In this document: positions 43,814 to 51,222 of the stretch, one piece after another
Layout of the letters: the number at the start of each line of letters is the position of its first letter
Position numbering within the stretch: position 1 is the stretch's first letter
Origin: Candidatus Nanosynbacter sp. TM7-087
GTDB taxonomy: Bacteria; Patescibacteriota; Saccharimonadia; Saccharimonadales; Saccharimonadaceae
Length of the DNA stretch: 64,000 bases
Direction of reading: 5' to 3'
Assembly (NCBI RefSeq): GCF_022828365.1
Contig: NZ_JAJQJU010000001.1
Span: 472,842-536,841 of the forward strand
The notes under the pieces: generated by a model
Told to the model about the DNA's origin: nothing
Seen by the model: the letters and a program-made list of their open reading frames with translations, nothing else
Databases searched by the model: none
Position numbers and translations under genes: made by a program

Positions 43814-44967
43814 CGACGAGTCCTCTTCATTTCCGCTTGCACAGCCTCAATGATAAATTCGCCAGCTCGCTTTATATTCTCATCATTGTTCAACTTGCCT
43901 AAGGTAAGCCTTAGACTTCCGTCAATCTCTAATTCGCTCAGACCAACACTCGCTAGTACGTGAGAACGCGTTCCAGAATTAGCCGCGCAAGCACTGCCCG
44001 TAGCCACTAGAACTCCACGAGATTCTAATAAAAACACCAATCTTTCAGCGTCAATTCCAGAAAATGATATATTCAAAAAGCTCACCAAACTTTTTTTTAT
44101 ATCTGATGATATCAACATCTCAGGAAAAGCCTGCCTCAAATCTTTTACCAAATTTTCTCGTAGTTTTCGCAGTCGCTTCACTTCGGCAGAACGTCGTTTT
44201 TGTGCCAATTCCAAAGCCGTCGCAAAACCAACCACGCCAGCAACGTTTTCGGTTCCACTGCGCAGACCCAATTCTTGACCACCACCAAAAATATTGGCCG
44301 TCAAAACAACACCAGGTCGCACCCACAATAAACCAACTTGCTTTGGACCGTAAACTTTCGCCGCAGATAATGTCAATAAATCAACACCCAGCCTTTTAAT
44401 CTTCACATCAATTAAAGCCGCCGCCTGCGAAGCATCTGTGTGAAAAATCAACGGTAAAGATTCGCCATTTTCTTGGCGCCTGAGTCGCTCAGTTTTTACG
44501 ATTTCCGCAATCTCTTCAATTGGCTGAATATAGCCCAGCTCATGATTCACTAGCGCAATACTAACAAATCCAACATCTGGCGTTAACATTTTTTTAACCG
44601 TGTTCGGGTCTATTCGTCCATTTTTCATTGGCGGAATTAGCTTTACTTCCGAACGCGCTTTTGCGGAATTAATCACCGAATCATGCTCAATTGCCGAAAT
44701 TAAACTTACGCCATTTGCTGCATTGAATGCCAAATTAACAGACTCAGTTGCTCCAGCTGTCATTATCAATTCATCAGCCATCACACCCAAACAGCGTGCC
44801 AGCCGAGCCTTCGCGTCTTGATATTCACGTTTTGTAAATATGGCGGGAGCGTACGGACTAGACGGATTGAAAAACTTTTCAGAAAAATATGGTAGCATCG
44901 AATCAATCACCAACGGATCCATTGGCGTAGCAGCAGCATGATCAAGATAGATATAGTCTTTATTCAC
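43810..44967 (-). CDS. Cysteine desulfurase (NifS/IscS-like)
   Basis: PLP enzyme of 385 residues that removes sulfur from cysteine. Opening YLDHAAATPMDP, PLP-His region TAGATESVNLAF, FHTDASQAA, PLP lysine in LSAAKVYGPKQVG (about 205), RSGTENVAGVVG, and active Cys in ATGSACAANSGT (about 325). Given mnmA downstream and no iscU here, tRNA thiolation is the likeliest use. Start GTG 44967, 6 nt after TGATATAAT, is an example of a leaderless GTG start. Confidence 0.95.
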   Translation of the reverse strand: MNKDYIYLDHAAATPMDPLVIDSMLPYFSEKFFNPSSPYAPAIFTKREYQDAKARLARCLGVMADELIMTAGATESVNLAFNAANGVSLISAIEHDSVINSAKARSEVKLIPPMKNGRIDPNTVKKMLTPDVGFVSIALVNHELGYIQPIEEIAEIVKTERLRRQENGESLPLIFHTDASQAAALIDVKIKRLGVDLLTLSAAKVYGPKQVGLLWVRPGVVLTANIFGGGQELGLRSGTENVAGVVGFATALELAQKRRSAEVKRLRKLRENLVKDLRQAFPEMLISSDIKKSLVSFLNISFSGIDAERLVFLLESRGVLVATGSACAANSGTRSHVLASVGLSELEIDGSLRLTLGKLNNDENIKRAGEFIIEAVQAEMKRTRR

Positions 44968-44973
44968 TTTTTT

Positions 44974-44982
44974 ATTATATCA
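44974..44982 (-). promoter_or_regulatory. Leaderless extended -10 promoter of the cysteine desulfurase operon
   Basis: TGATATAAT, 6 nt before GTG 44967, overlapping the stop of the preceding gene. Confidence 0.6.
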
Positions 44983-45417
44983 AAGCGGCCGACCGGTTTG
45001 CGGATCTTTCTTATACAATTGCCGAGAAACTCGCTCGTAATATTCCTTAGTTGCCAAGACAAAATTCTGAAGCTCGTCGCCCTCCAAGTAACTATAGCGA
45101 TAATTCGGCTGAATCTTCAAAATTCCCTTTGGTTGCACTTCATAACGTGTCGTCAATTCTTGCCGGCCACCCTTACCATCAGCAACTTCTTCATACCAAA
45201 TCCAGGTATCTTTATCTAAATTAAAAAATTCTCGTCGCGCAACATACGCCGGCTTCTCGCCAAAAATTGTTGCGCCAATTTCACTTTCCAATTGGATTAG
45301 TTCGCGCTCGGTAAATTTCTTTAATGGACGATCTTTTTTACGGAATTTCAATAAAGACACCGCGTCGCTATCATCAGCAAAAACCAAACTTCGTACTTTT
45401 TTCAAAAACTTAGTCAC
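44980..45417 (-). CDS. Conserved-looking hypothetical protein
   Basis: A 145-residue soluble, charged protein without a recognised domain. A Lys/Arg-rich first third is followed by a compact alpha/beta-looking section (ATIFGEKPAYVARREFFNLDKDTWIWYEEV) and YEVQPKGILKIQPNYRYSYLEGDEL. GTG 45417 follows the previous stop with no gap (TAA GTG) and has GAGGTG upstream. Third gene after tatD, so cotranscription is likely. Confidence 0.65.
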   Translation of the reverse strand: MTKFLKKVRSLVFADDSDAVSLLKFRKKDRPLKKFTERELIQLESEIGATIFGEKPAYVARREFFNLDKDTWIWYEEVADGKGGRQELTTRYEVQPKGILKIQPNYRYSYLEGDELQNFVLATKEYYERVSRQLYKKDPQTGRPL

Positions 45418-45717
45418 TTATTGCACCTCGTTAGCTTTAGTTTTTCGAAGATCTGCTAACATATTGCCAATTTCTTTCACAGACTCAACAGGATCGGTAG
45501 GCTTCTCATTTTCACCAAGCACCTGTTTACAAAAATCAACCGCCTCATTATTAGGGATATTCGCTTTAAGATTATTTACGTCAAACGCAGTCTTTCCTAA
45601 TTCAGGGCTTACTTTGGAATTGTCACCGCGCTGCTCGGCATCAGAAAAAATAGCGGCAAGTTTTTCGCGAGTTTCAACTTCAGGTGTTTTTGTAACACAT
45701 TCCGGCGTACTATTCAT
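45418..45717 (-). CDS. Small acidic hypothetical protein
   Basis: About 99 residues, acidic and helix-prone, no transmembrane segment, no family recognised. Start ATG 45717 (MNSTPECV) has site GTGGAG; an ATG 15 nt earlier overlaps tatD. It lies between tatD and the 145-residue hypothetical gene with no gaps. Confidence 0.55.
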   Translation of the reverse strand: MNSTPECVTKTPEVETREKLAAIFSDAEQRGDNSKVSPELGKTAFDVNNLKANIPNNEAVDFCKQVLGENEKPTDPVESVKEIGNMLADLRKTKANEVQ

Positions 45718-45728
45718 TTTCTCCACTT

Positions 45729-46547
45729 TCAAATGCCAAAAAGTTCTTTTGTATTGCGAAGAGTAGCTTGGCTTAAAACATCAAAATCAATATTTCGCTG
45801 CTTCGCCCAATATTCAGCCACCAATCTCACATATTCTGGCTTGTTTATATTACCACGAAACGGCGCTGGTGTCAAGAATGGCGCGTCAGTTTCTAGCAAC
45901 AATCGCTCCAGCGGGATTGAAGCGAACAATTCTTTCTGAAATTGATCCTTTGTGAATGTACTAATTCCATTAAGTCCAACGTACAAATTTCGCGAAAAAC
46001 CTTTTTCCAAATTTTCACGCGTATCTGTAAAACTATGCAAAACACCGCGCAGTCCAGGAAAATTATCGAAGATTGGCCAAAAATCATCCCAAACTGACGA
46101 CTGACCTGCGGCACCATCGCGAACATGAAAACTTACTGGCAAATCATAATCTATTGCCATTTGAAGTTGTGCCTCCAAGCCCTCAATTTGCGTTTCCCGC
46201 GGACTGTTATTGTAATAATAATCAAGCCCAATCTCACCAATTGCCACAATCTGAGAATTTTCCGTCTTATTCTCCAACAAAGTTTTGACATCTCCCCAGC
46301 CGTCTTTCGTATCGTGCGGATGAACGCCAATTGCCGCCCAAGTAAACTCATGATTCGCAGCAAATTCCACAGCTTGGCGACTACTTCGCTGGTCAGTACC
46401 GACACAAATCATGCCAATATTCGCCTCGACCGTTTCTTTGTAAAATTGCTCGCGATTGTCCGTAAAAAATTCCGTATCATGCAAATGACAATGTGAATCT
46501 ATCAGACGTAAACCCTCAGTCGCACTTTTCTTATCAGCCTCAATCAT
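45729..46547 (-). CDS. tatD: TatD-family metal-dependent DNase
   Basis: A 272-residue TIM-barrel hydrolase with metal ligands in LIDSHCHLHD (about 14-23), GEIGLDYYY (about 103-111), VSFHVRDG, VLHSF and LLETDAPFLTP (about 218-228). Family members are 3'-5' DNases or RNases in repair and tRNA processing. It starts 4 nt after metG ends, a very common pair in bacteria. Confidence 0.96.
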   Translation of the reverse strand: MIEADKKSATEGLRLIDSHCHLHDTEFFTDNREQFYKETVEANIGMICVGTDQRSSRQAVEFAANHEFTWAAIGVHPHDTKDGWGDVKTLLENKTENSQIVAIGEIGLDYYYNNSPRETQIEGLEAQLQMAIDYDLPVSFHVRDGAAGQSSVWDDFWPIFDNFPGLRGVLHSFTDTRENLEKGFSRNLYVGLNGISTFTKDQFQKELFASIPLERLLLETDAPFLTPAPFRGNINKPEYVRLVAEYWAKQRNIDFDVLSQATLRNTKELFGI

Positions 46548-46550
46548 AAA

Positions 46551-48062
46551 CTATTTAACCTGAGGTTCTGTTTTCGAAGCGCGTGGATCTAGCGTGTGAA
46601 TATATTTGCGCGGGAACAAAGGCGTCAATTCTGACGGCACGACACCACTAGCAAACATATCATGAATTTTATCGGCAGTTTGCGGCATGAATGGTCGCAG
46701 CATGTCGGACACTTGCAATAATGTGCCGCAAGCGTGCGCCAAGATCTCACTCAAATGCGACTCTGCTTCTGGATCTTTATCGCGATTTTTAGCAACTTGC
46801 CAAGGCTGAACTCGCTCAATATATTGATTCAAAGAACGAACAATTAGCCAAATTTCGTCCATTGCTTGATCAAACATATAGCTTTCCATCGCCTGACGAT
46901 ACGGTCCCATATCGTGCTCCGATTGTGGAGCGTCGCCAATAACACCCGCTTGATAACTCTGCACCATTTTAGCGACTCGCTGAACCAAATTGCCCAAATC
47001 ATTGCCAAGCTCGCCATTATACGCAGCTTCAAACTTTTCCCAAGTAAAGTCGCCGTCATCTTGCGTTGGTACGTGGCGCAAGAAATAATATCGAAACGCC
47101 TCAGCGCCGTAATCTGGAATAATATCAGCTGGACCAACACCATTTCCGAGACTCTTTGCCATTTTCATTCCGCCAGAATTGATAAATCCATGAACAAGCA
47201 ATACTTTCGGAAGCGGCAAATCCAGCGCCATGAGCATTGCTGGCCAAATACCAGCGTGGAAACGGAGAATGTCCTTGCCGATGACTTGCACGTCAGCCGG
47301 CCAAAAAGATTGCCACTCTTCTGGACGATCAGGATAACCGATAACCGTAATGTAATTGCTCAGAGCATCCAACCAAACGTACATAACTTGATTATCATCA
47401 CCAGGAACCGGCACACCCCAGCTAAGATTTTTACGCGGACGAGAAACTGATACGTCTTTCAAGCCGTCTTTCATCAATTCCAAAAACTCTTTTTTACGGA
47501 ATTCAGGCACGATTCTCATTTTATTTGACTCAATTGCCTGGCGAATGTTGTCCGAAAAAGCACTGGTTTTAAAATAGTAATTTTCCTCACTCAAACGCTG
47601 ATACGGCGTCTGGTGATCTGGACAGACCCCATTATTATCGGCAGCTTCTTTATCCGTAACGAAAGCTTCGCACCCCTGACAATACCAGCCTTCATATGAA
47701 CCTTTGTAAATGCAGCCAGCCTCAACGAGCTTTTGCCAAATATACTGCACCGCAGCAACATGATGCGCATCAGTTGTTCGAATAAAATCAGTCACTGAAA
47801 TATTCAGCTCAGCAATCATATTCTTAAAATTGACGTGCGTTTGATCGACATATTCTTGAGGGGTTTGATTTTGACTGGCAGCTTTGGCGGCAATTTTATT
47901 TCCATGCTCATCCACGCCAGCTTGAAAACGAACTTCACGCCCGTTCTGTCTGGAATAACGCGCCCACACGTCTGCCAACATATAATCCATAGCATGCCCA
48001 ACGTGTGGCAAGCCGTTTACGTAAGGAATAGCGGTAGTGATGTAAGCGTGTTTCTTAGTCAT
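46551..48062 (-). CDS. metG: Methionyl-tRNA synthetase
   Basis: Class I synthetase, 503 residues, short type without the C-terminal tRNA-binding domain. HIGH region YVNGLPHVGHAMDY (about 14-27), zinc knuckle CQGCEAF with CPDH (about 128-150), WGVPVPGDDNQVMYVWLDAL (about 215-235), and KMSKS as GMKMAKSLGN (about 297). ATG 48062 lies 7 nt after TGATATAAT. First gene of metG-tatD-two hypotheticals. Confidence 0.97.
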   Translation of the reverse strand: MTKKHAYITTAIPYVNGLPHVGHAMDYMLADVWARYSRQNGREVRFQAGVDEHGNKIAAKAASQNQTPQEYVDQTHVNFKNMIAELNISVTDFIRTTDAHHVAAVQYIWQKLVEAGCIYKGSYEGWYCQGCEAFVTDKEAADNNGVCPDHQTPYQRLSEENYYFKTSAFSDNIRQAIESNKMRIVPEFRKKEFLELMKDGLKDVSVSRPRKNLSWGVPVPGDDNQVMYVWLDALSNYITVIGYPDRPEEWQSFWPADVQVIGKDILRFHAGIWPAMLMALDLPLPKVLLVHGFINSGGMKMAKSLGNGVGPADIIPDYGAEAFRYYFLRHVPTQDDGDFTWEKFEAAYNGELGNDLGNLVQRVAKMVQSYQAGVIGDAPQSEHDMGPYRQAMESYMFDQAMDEIWLIVRSLNQYIERVQPWQVAKNRDKDPEAESHLSEILAHACGTLLQVSDMLRPFMPQTADKIHDMFASGVVPSELTPLFPRKYIHTLDPRASKTEPQVK

Positions 48063-48069
48063 GATATAT

Positions 48070-48078
48070 ATTATATCA
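48070..48078 (-). promoter_or_regulatory. Leaderless extended -10 promoter of metG
   Basis: TGATATAAT, 7 nt before ATG 48062. Confidence 0.6.
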
Positions 48079-48090
48079 CTACTAGAGCAA

Positions 48091-48879
48091 TTATCGCAGA
48101 TACCACTCTTTCAATAGCCTCTTCCAATCTTCAATCGCCAAATCTTCAGCACGAGCATCTGGTGAAATTTCTGCATTTTTCAGCAATTCTTCCGCCACAA
48201 TCTTATCAATCCTCAAACCACCGCTCAAGCTGGAACGTAACTTCTTACGCTTCGCAGAAAATCCAGCCTTAACAATGCGGAAAAAATCCCTCTGATCTTC
48301 TGGGGTAATTAACGGATTGTCGCGGGTTTTCAAAACCACAACCTGCGAGTCAACTTTTGGCGGCGGCGTGAAGAATTGCCGCGGCACTTCAATATCCAAC
48401 TCCGCTTCGGCAAAAATCTGAACGCTCACAGACAGAACACTCATATTCCCAGCCTCTGCCGCGATACGCTCGGCAACTTCTTTTTGCACCAACAGCACCG
48501 CAATGCTCGGCTTATTTTCCGCGGTCATCAATTTTTCAACAATTTTGCTGGTGATGTAATACGGGACATTAGCTACAACTTTGTAATTTTTCGGCAATTG
48601 ATTCAGGTCAAATTGCAATATATCTTGATTCACAACAGTTAATTTCTTGCCAGGAAATTGCCCTGGTAATTTTCGCGCCAAATCCGCATCAAACTCCACG
48701 GCGGTCACTGAATTAGCCCGAGCCAACAAGCGACTGGTCAAAGTACCTAGTCCTGGTCCAATTTCCAGTACAACATCATCGCCCGTCAATTCGGCCGCTT
48801 CAGCAATATCCGCCAAAATCTCCGGATCTTTCAGCCAATGCTGTCCAAGCGATTTTTTTGGTCCACGAGAAGAAGCCAT
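48091..48879 (-). CDS. rsmA: 16S rRNA dimethyladenosine transferase KsgA
   Basis: Dimethylates A1518 and A1519 of 16S rRNA. 262 residues: KKSLGQHWLKD (usually GQNFL), AdoMet motif VLEIGPGLGTLTSRL (about 37-51), VANVPYYIT (NxPY motif, about 103-111) and VDSQVVVL (about 175). ATG follows the upstream G5-protein stop directly (TAA ATG), so the two are coupled. Confidence 0.97.
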   Translation of the reverse strand: MASSRGPKKSLGQHWLKDPEILADIAEAAELTGDDVVLEIGPGLGTLTSRLLARANSVTAVEFDADLARKLPGQFPGKKLTVVNQDILQFDLNQLPKNYKVVANVPYYITSKIVEKLMTAENKPSIAVLLVQKEVAERIAAEAGNMSVLSVSVQIFAEAELDIEVPRQFFTPPPKVDSQVVVLKTRDNPLITPEDQRDFFRIVKAGFSAKRKKLRSSLSGGLRIDKIVAEELLKNAEISPDARAEDLAIEDWKRLLKEWYLR

Positions 48880-49905
48880 TTAGCGCCCATCTCCATTCGT
48901 CCAGTCGGTCGCTAAGTCAAATCCGTGCGGATGCTTGGCTGCAAATCCACCAGTGTCATAAACCTTTCCAGGACCCATGCTTGTCTCCACTACCGAACAT
49001 CGCGGATAATTACCATAATTAGCCGCCACCAAAATATAACCATCTTTATCAACCTTCGCACCATCCGCCCGCACCGTATAAGTACCGCCGCTACCACAAG
49101 CTTTTATCACAATATTCATCGGCAAATCATAATACGTCTCGCGATGCGCTACGCCCTTGGAGTCGGTAAATATCTGCGCGCCCTTACTTTTCGTCAATGG
49201 ATTTTTAGGCTTCGTACCAATTATTTCAATCTGCTTCTTTGACTGCTTTGTGATTTTGCTAGCAACTTCCTTACGACTAATCTCGCGCTCGTTCTCTACC
49301 TCAACCTGATAAGTCACCTTCCGCACACCTTTTTTCCCAAGCTGCTTAACACTCTTAAATCCAATCGGCTGAGAATCGTCCTTAATCTGCTCAATCTCAA
49401 AATTAACATCAACTTCTTCAGTCATCGTTCGCTGTTTTGATCGCTCAATCTTCATTACCAAACCCACACCATTCACCAAAAGATCGTCGGAATTCGTAAA
49501 ATGAGTCTTATCTTCGCGATATAAAGTCAGCCCAGCAACCTTCGCGATCAAGGCTGGTGTTTGTTCGGCAGTGGTTATTTTCAGGCGTTTATTTCCATCG
49601 ACGATTGTTATTGGACGAGCGCGGAAAATGTTGACCTGGTATTTTGCGCCGGTCAATTCCATATCAATATTTGGCTCAACCGCGTCAATCTTTTCGTCAA
49701 TCGTAATCTTAGCCGCGCGCAAGGCCTGCCGAACGGTCAATGCATTTGTGATAATCGTCTTTTCTTCACCGCGATCATAAATACGAACCAAATGCTCACC
49801 GGAAGTCTTTCCATCAGCAAACGAAATCATCGGAGTCGCAATTGCAACTAACACAGCTAATCCAATAATTTTTCCAAAAAATAAACCTTTTACGCGCATA
49901 ATCAT
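48880..49905 (-). CDS. G5/DUF348 wall protein with 3D domain (Rpf/YabE-like)
   Basis: About 341 residues. Signal peptide or anchor (about 5-28), one DUF348 repeat (LVRIYDRGEEKTIITNALTV), a second partial one (ITIVDGNKRLKITTAEQTPA), a G5 domain (about 165-235, RTMTEEVDVNFEIEQIKDD) and a C-terminal 3D domain (about 265-341) with the three-Asp pattern VRADGAKVDKDG, VYDTGG and GFDLATDW, the catalytic lytic-transglycosylase fold of RpfB-related proteins. Compared with the paralogue next door it lacks one whole DUF348 repeat. The frame extends to TTG 49929; the ATG at 49905 is my choice, uncertain by 6 nt. Confidence 0.85.
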   Translation of the reverse strand: MIMRVKGLFFGKIIGLAVLVAIATPMISFADGKTSGEHLVRIYDRGEEKTIITNALTVRQALRAAKITIDEKIDAVEPNIDMELTGAKYQVNIFRARPITIVDGNKRLKITTAEQTPALIAKVAGLTLYREDKTHFTNSDDLLVNGVGLVMKIERSKQRTMTEEVDVNFEIEQIKDDSQPIGFKSVKQLGKKGVRKVTYQVEVENEREISRKEVASKITKQSKKQIEIIGTKPKNPLTKSKGAQIFTDSKGVAHRETYYDLPMNIVIKACGSGGTYTVRADGAKVDKDGYILVAANYGNYPRCSVVETSMGPGKVYDTGGFAAKHPHGFDLATDWTNGDGR

Positions 49906-49996
49906 ATAATGACTTGTAAACCTAGTCAAATAAATTATACCAAATTAAGCACTTTTTATCTATAGACTGCAATCAACTTACGCCACTAGCGTTAGT

Positions 49997-51187
49997 CTAC
50001 CACCATTTTTGGCGATTCCATGCATTGTAAGCCCCAGCCCAACTACCATATCTACTTACGGCATAATTATTGAAAACTCTAATCTGGCAAACTGGATCGC
50101 TTTGCCAGTTTGGACAAGCCTGAGAAAGCTTATTTATATCCGTCTGACCGAGCCCAGCATATTGCCCATTCCTAGCCGTTGTTCGCCAAGTTGACTCTTT
50201 CGTAAAAATGAAGTTCACGTAGCCATAATCATCAGGGCTAATGCCAGCCACAGACATCCAATCCGAATGAGATCCAGAAGGTAAACTAACTTTCGTCCCC
50301 ACAATTTCAATCTGCTTCTTTGGTTCTTTTGTTACAACGCTAGCAATTTCCTTACGACTTACCTCAATGCCGTTCTTCATCTCAACTTCATAAGTGACAT
50401 TTTTCTTACCATTCTCGCCCACCTGTTTTACTTCGCGATATCCCGAATCTCGATTCGCGTCTTGGACTTTTTCAACCTCAAATTTCACATCTTCTTCTGT
50501 GGTTATGGTTTGCTTGCCATTACGCCAAAGCTCAATTTTCATCCCGGGAATAATTTTCGCCGAACGATCCACGGATAGCGCATCATCTTTCTTTGGGTTA
50601 ATATTCTTCTCTTTCAATAGCTCGCCAACCGTCTTAGCATGTGTGCGAATGACAGATTCTTTGCCGTAAAGTACAAAATTAACCATCGAGGCTCTGTCAA
50701 TTTTCATCACCATGTTTGCGCCATCAACCGCCATATTATCGGAATTGGATAGAGTCGTTTTGTCCTCTTCAAAAACTTCAATTCCAGCAGCCTTCGCAAT
50801 CAAAGCTGGTGTTTGTTCGGCAGTGGTTATTTTCAGGCGTTTGTTGCCATCGACGATTGTTATTGGACGAGCGCGGAAAATGTTAATATTGTACTTCTCT
50901 GCCACCATCTCCGAATCAAGACTCGGCTCGACTACGTCTTGGCGTTCATCAATAGAAAACTTAGCCAATTTCAAAGCCTCGCGAATCGTCCTCGCTTTTG
51001 TAACAATCGTCTTTTCTGTGCCTCTGTCGTAAATCGTTACCAATTTTTCACCAGCCTTGGCTGCTGGCTTAGTAGCGTCAGCCAATGCTTGATTGACAAA
51101 AAATAAACCGCCAACCAGCACCAATATCGCGCCAGAAACGAACGTAATTTTCTTAGAATAGTGTTTTGCCTGTAATCTTATACCCAT
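49997..51187 (-). CDS. G5/DUF348 wall protein with lysozyme-like domain
   Basis: A 396-residue paralogue of the preceding gene product. Signal peptide (about 15-38), three DUF348 repeats (LVTIYDRGTEKTIVTKARTI; ITIVDGNKRLKITTAEQ; NFVLYGKESVIRTHAKTVGE), G5 domain (about 235-300) and a C-terminal transglycosylase-like domain with FTKESTW (Glu is the likely catalytic residue), NGQYAGLGQTD and WAGAYNAWNRQKWW. It should cleave glycan. The start ATG 51187 is preceded by a 5'-terminal hairpin that includes the GGGTG ribosome-binding site. Confidence 0.85.
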   Translation of the reverse strand: MGIRLQAKHYSKKITFVSGAILVLVGGLFFVNQALADATKPAAKAGEKLVTIYDRGTEKTIVTKARTIREALKLAKFSIDERQDVVEPSLDSEMVAEKYNINIFRARPITIVDGNKRLKITTAEQTPALIAKAAGIEVFEEDKTTLSNSDNMAVDGANMVMKIDRASMVNFVLYGKESVIRTHAKTVGELLKEKNINPKKDDALSVDRSAKIIPGMKIELWRNGKQTITTEEDVKFEVEKVQDANRDSGYREVKQVGENGKKNVTYEVEMKNGIEVSRKEIASVVTKEPKKQIEIVGTKVSLPSGSHSDWMSVAGISPDDYGYVNFIFTKESTWRTTARNGQYAGLGQTDINKLSQACPNWQSDPVCQIRVFNNYAVSRYGSWAGAYNAWNRQKWW

Positions 51188-51194
51188 AAGTTCA

Positions 51195-51211
51195 CACCCA
51201 CAACGTAGGTG
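51195..51211 (-). promoter_or_regulatory. 5'-terminal hairpin in the leader of the G5/lysozyme gene
   Basis: CACCTAC-GTT-GTGGGTG, 7-bp stem with one G-U. TATAAT at 51217-51222 places the RNA start at about 51210, so the hairpin is at the extreme 5' end and its 3' arm is the probable Shine-Dalgarno sequence. It could stabilise the mRNA or limit initiation. Confidence 0.5.
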
Positions 51212-51222
51212 TCCTTATTATA

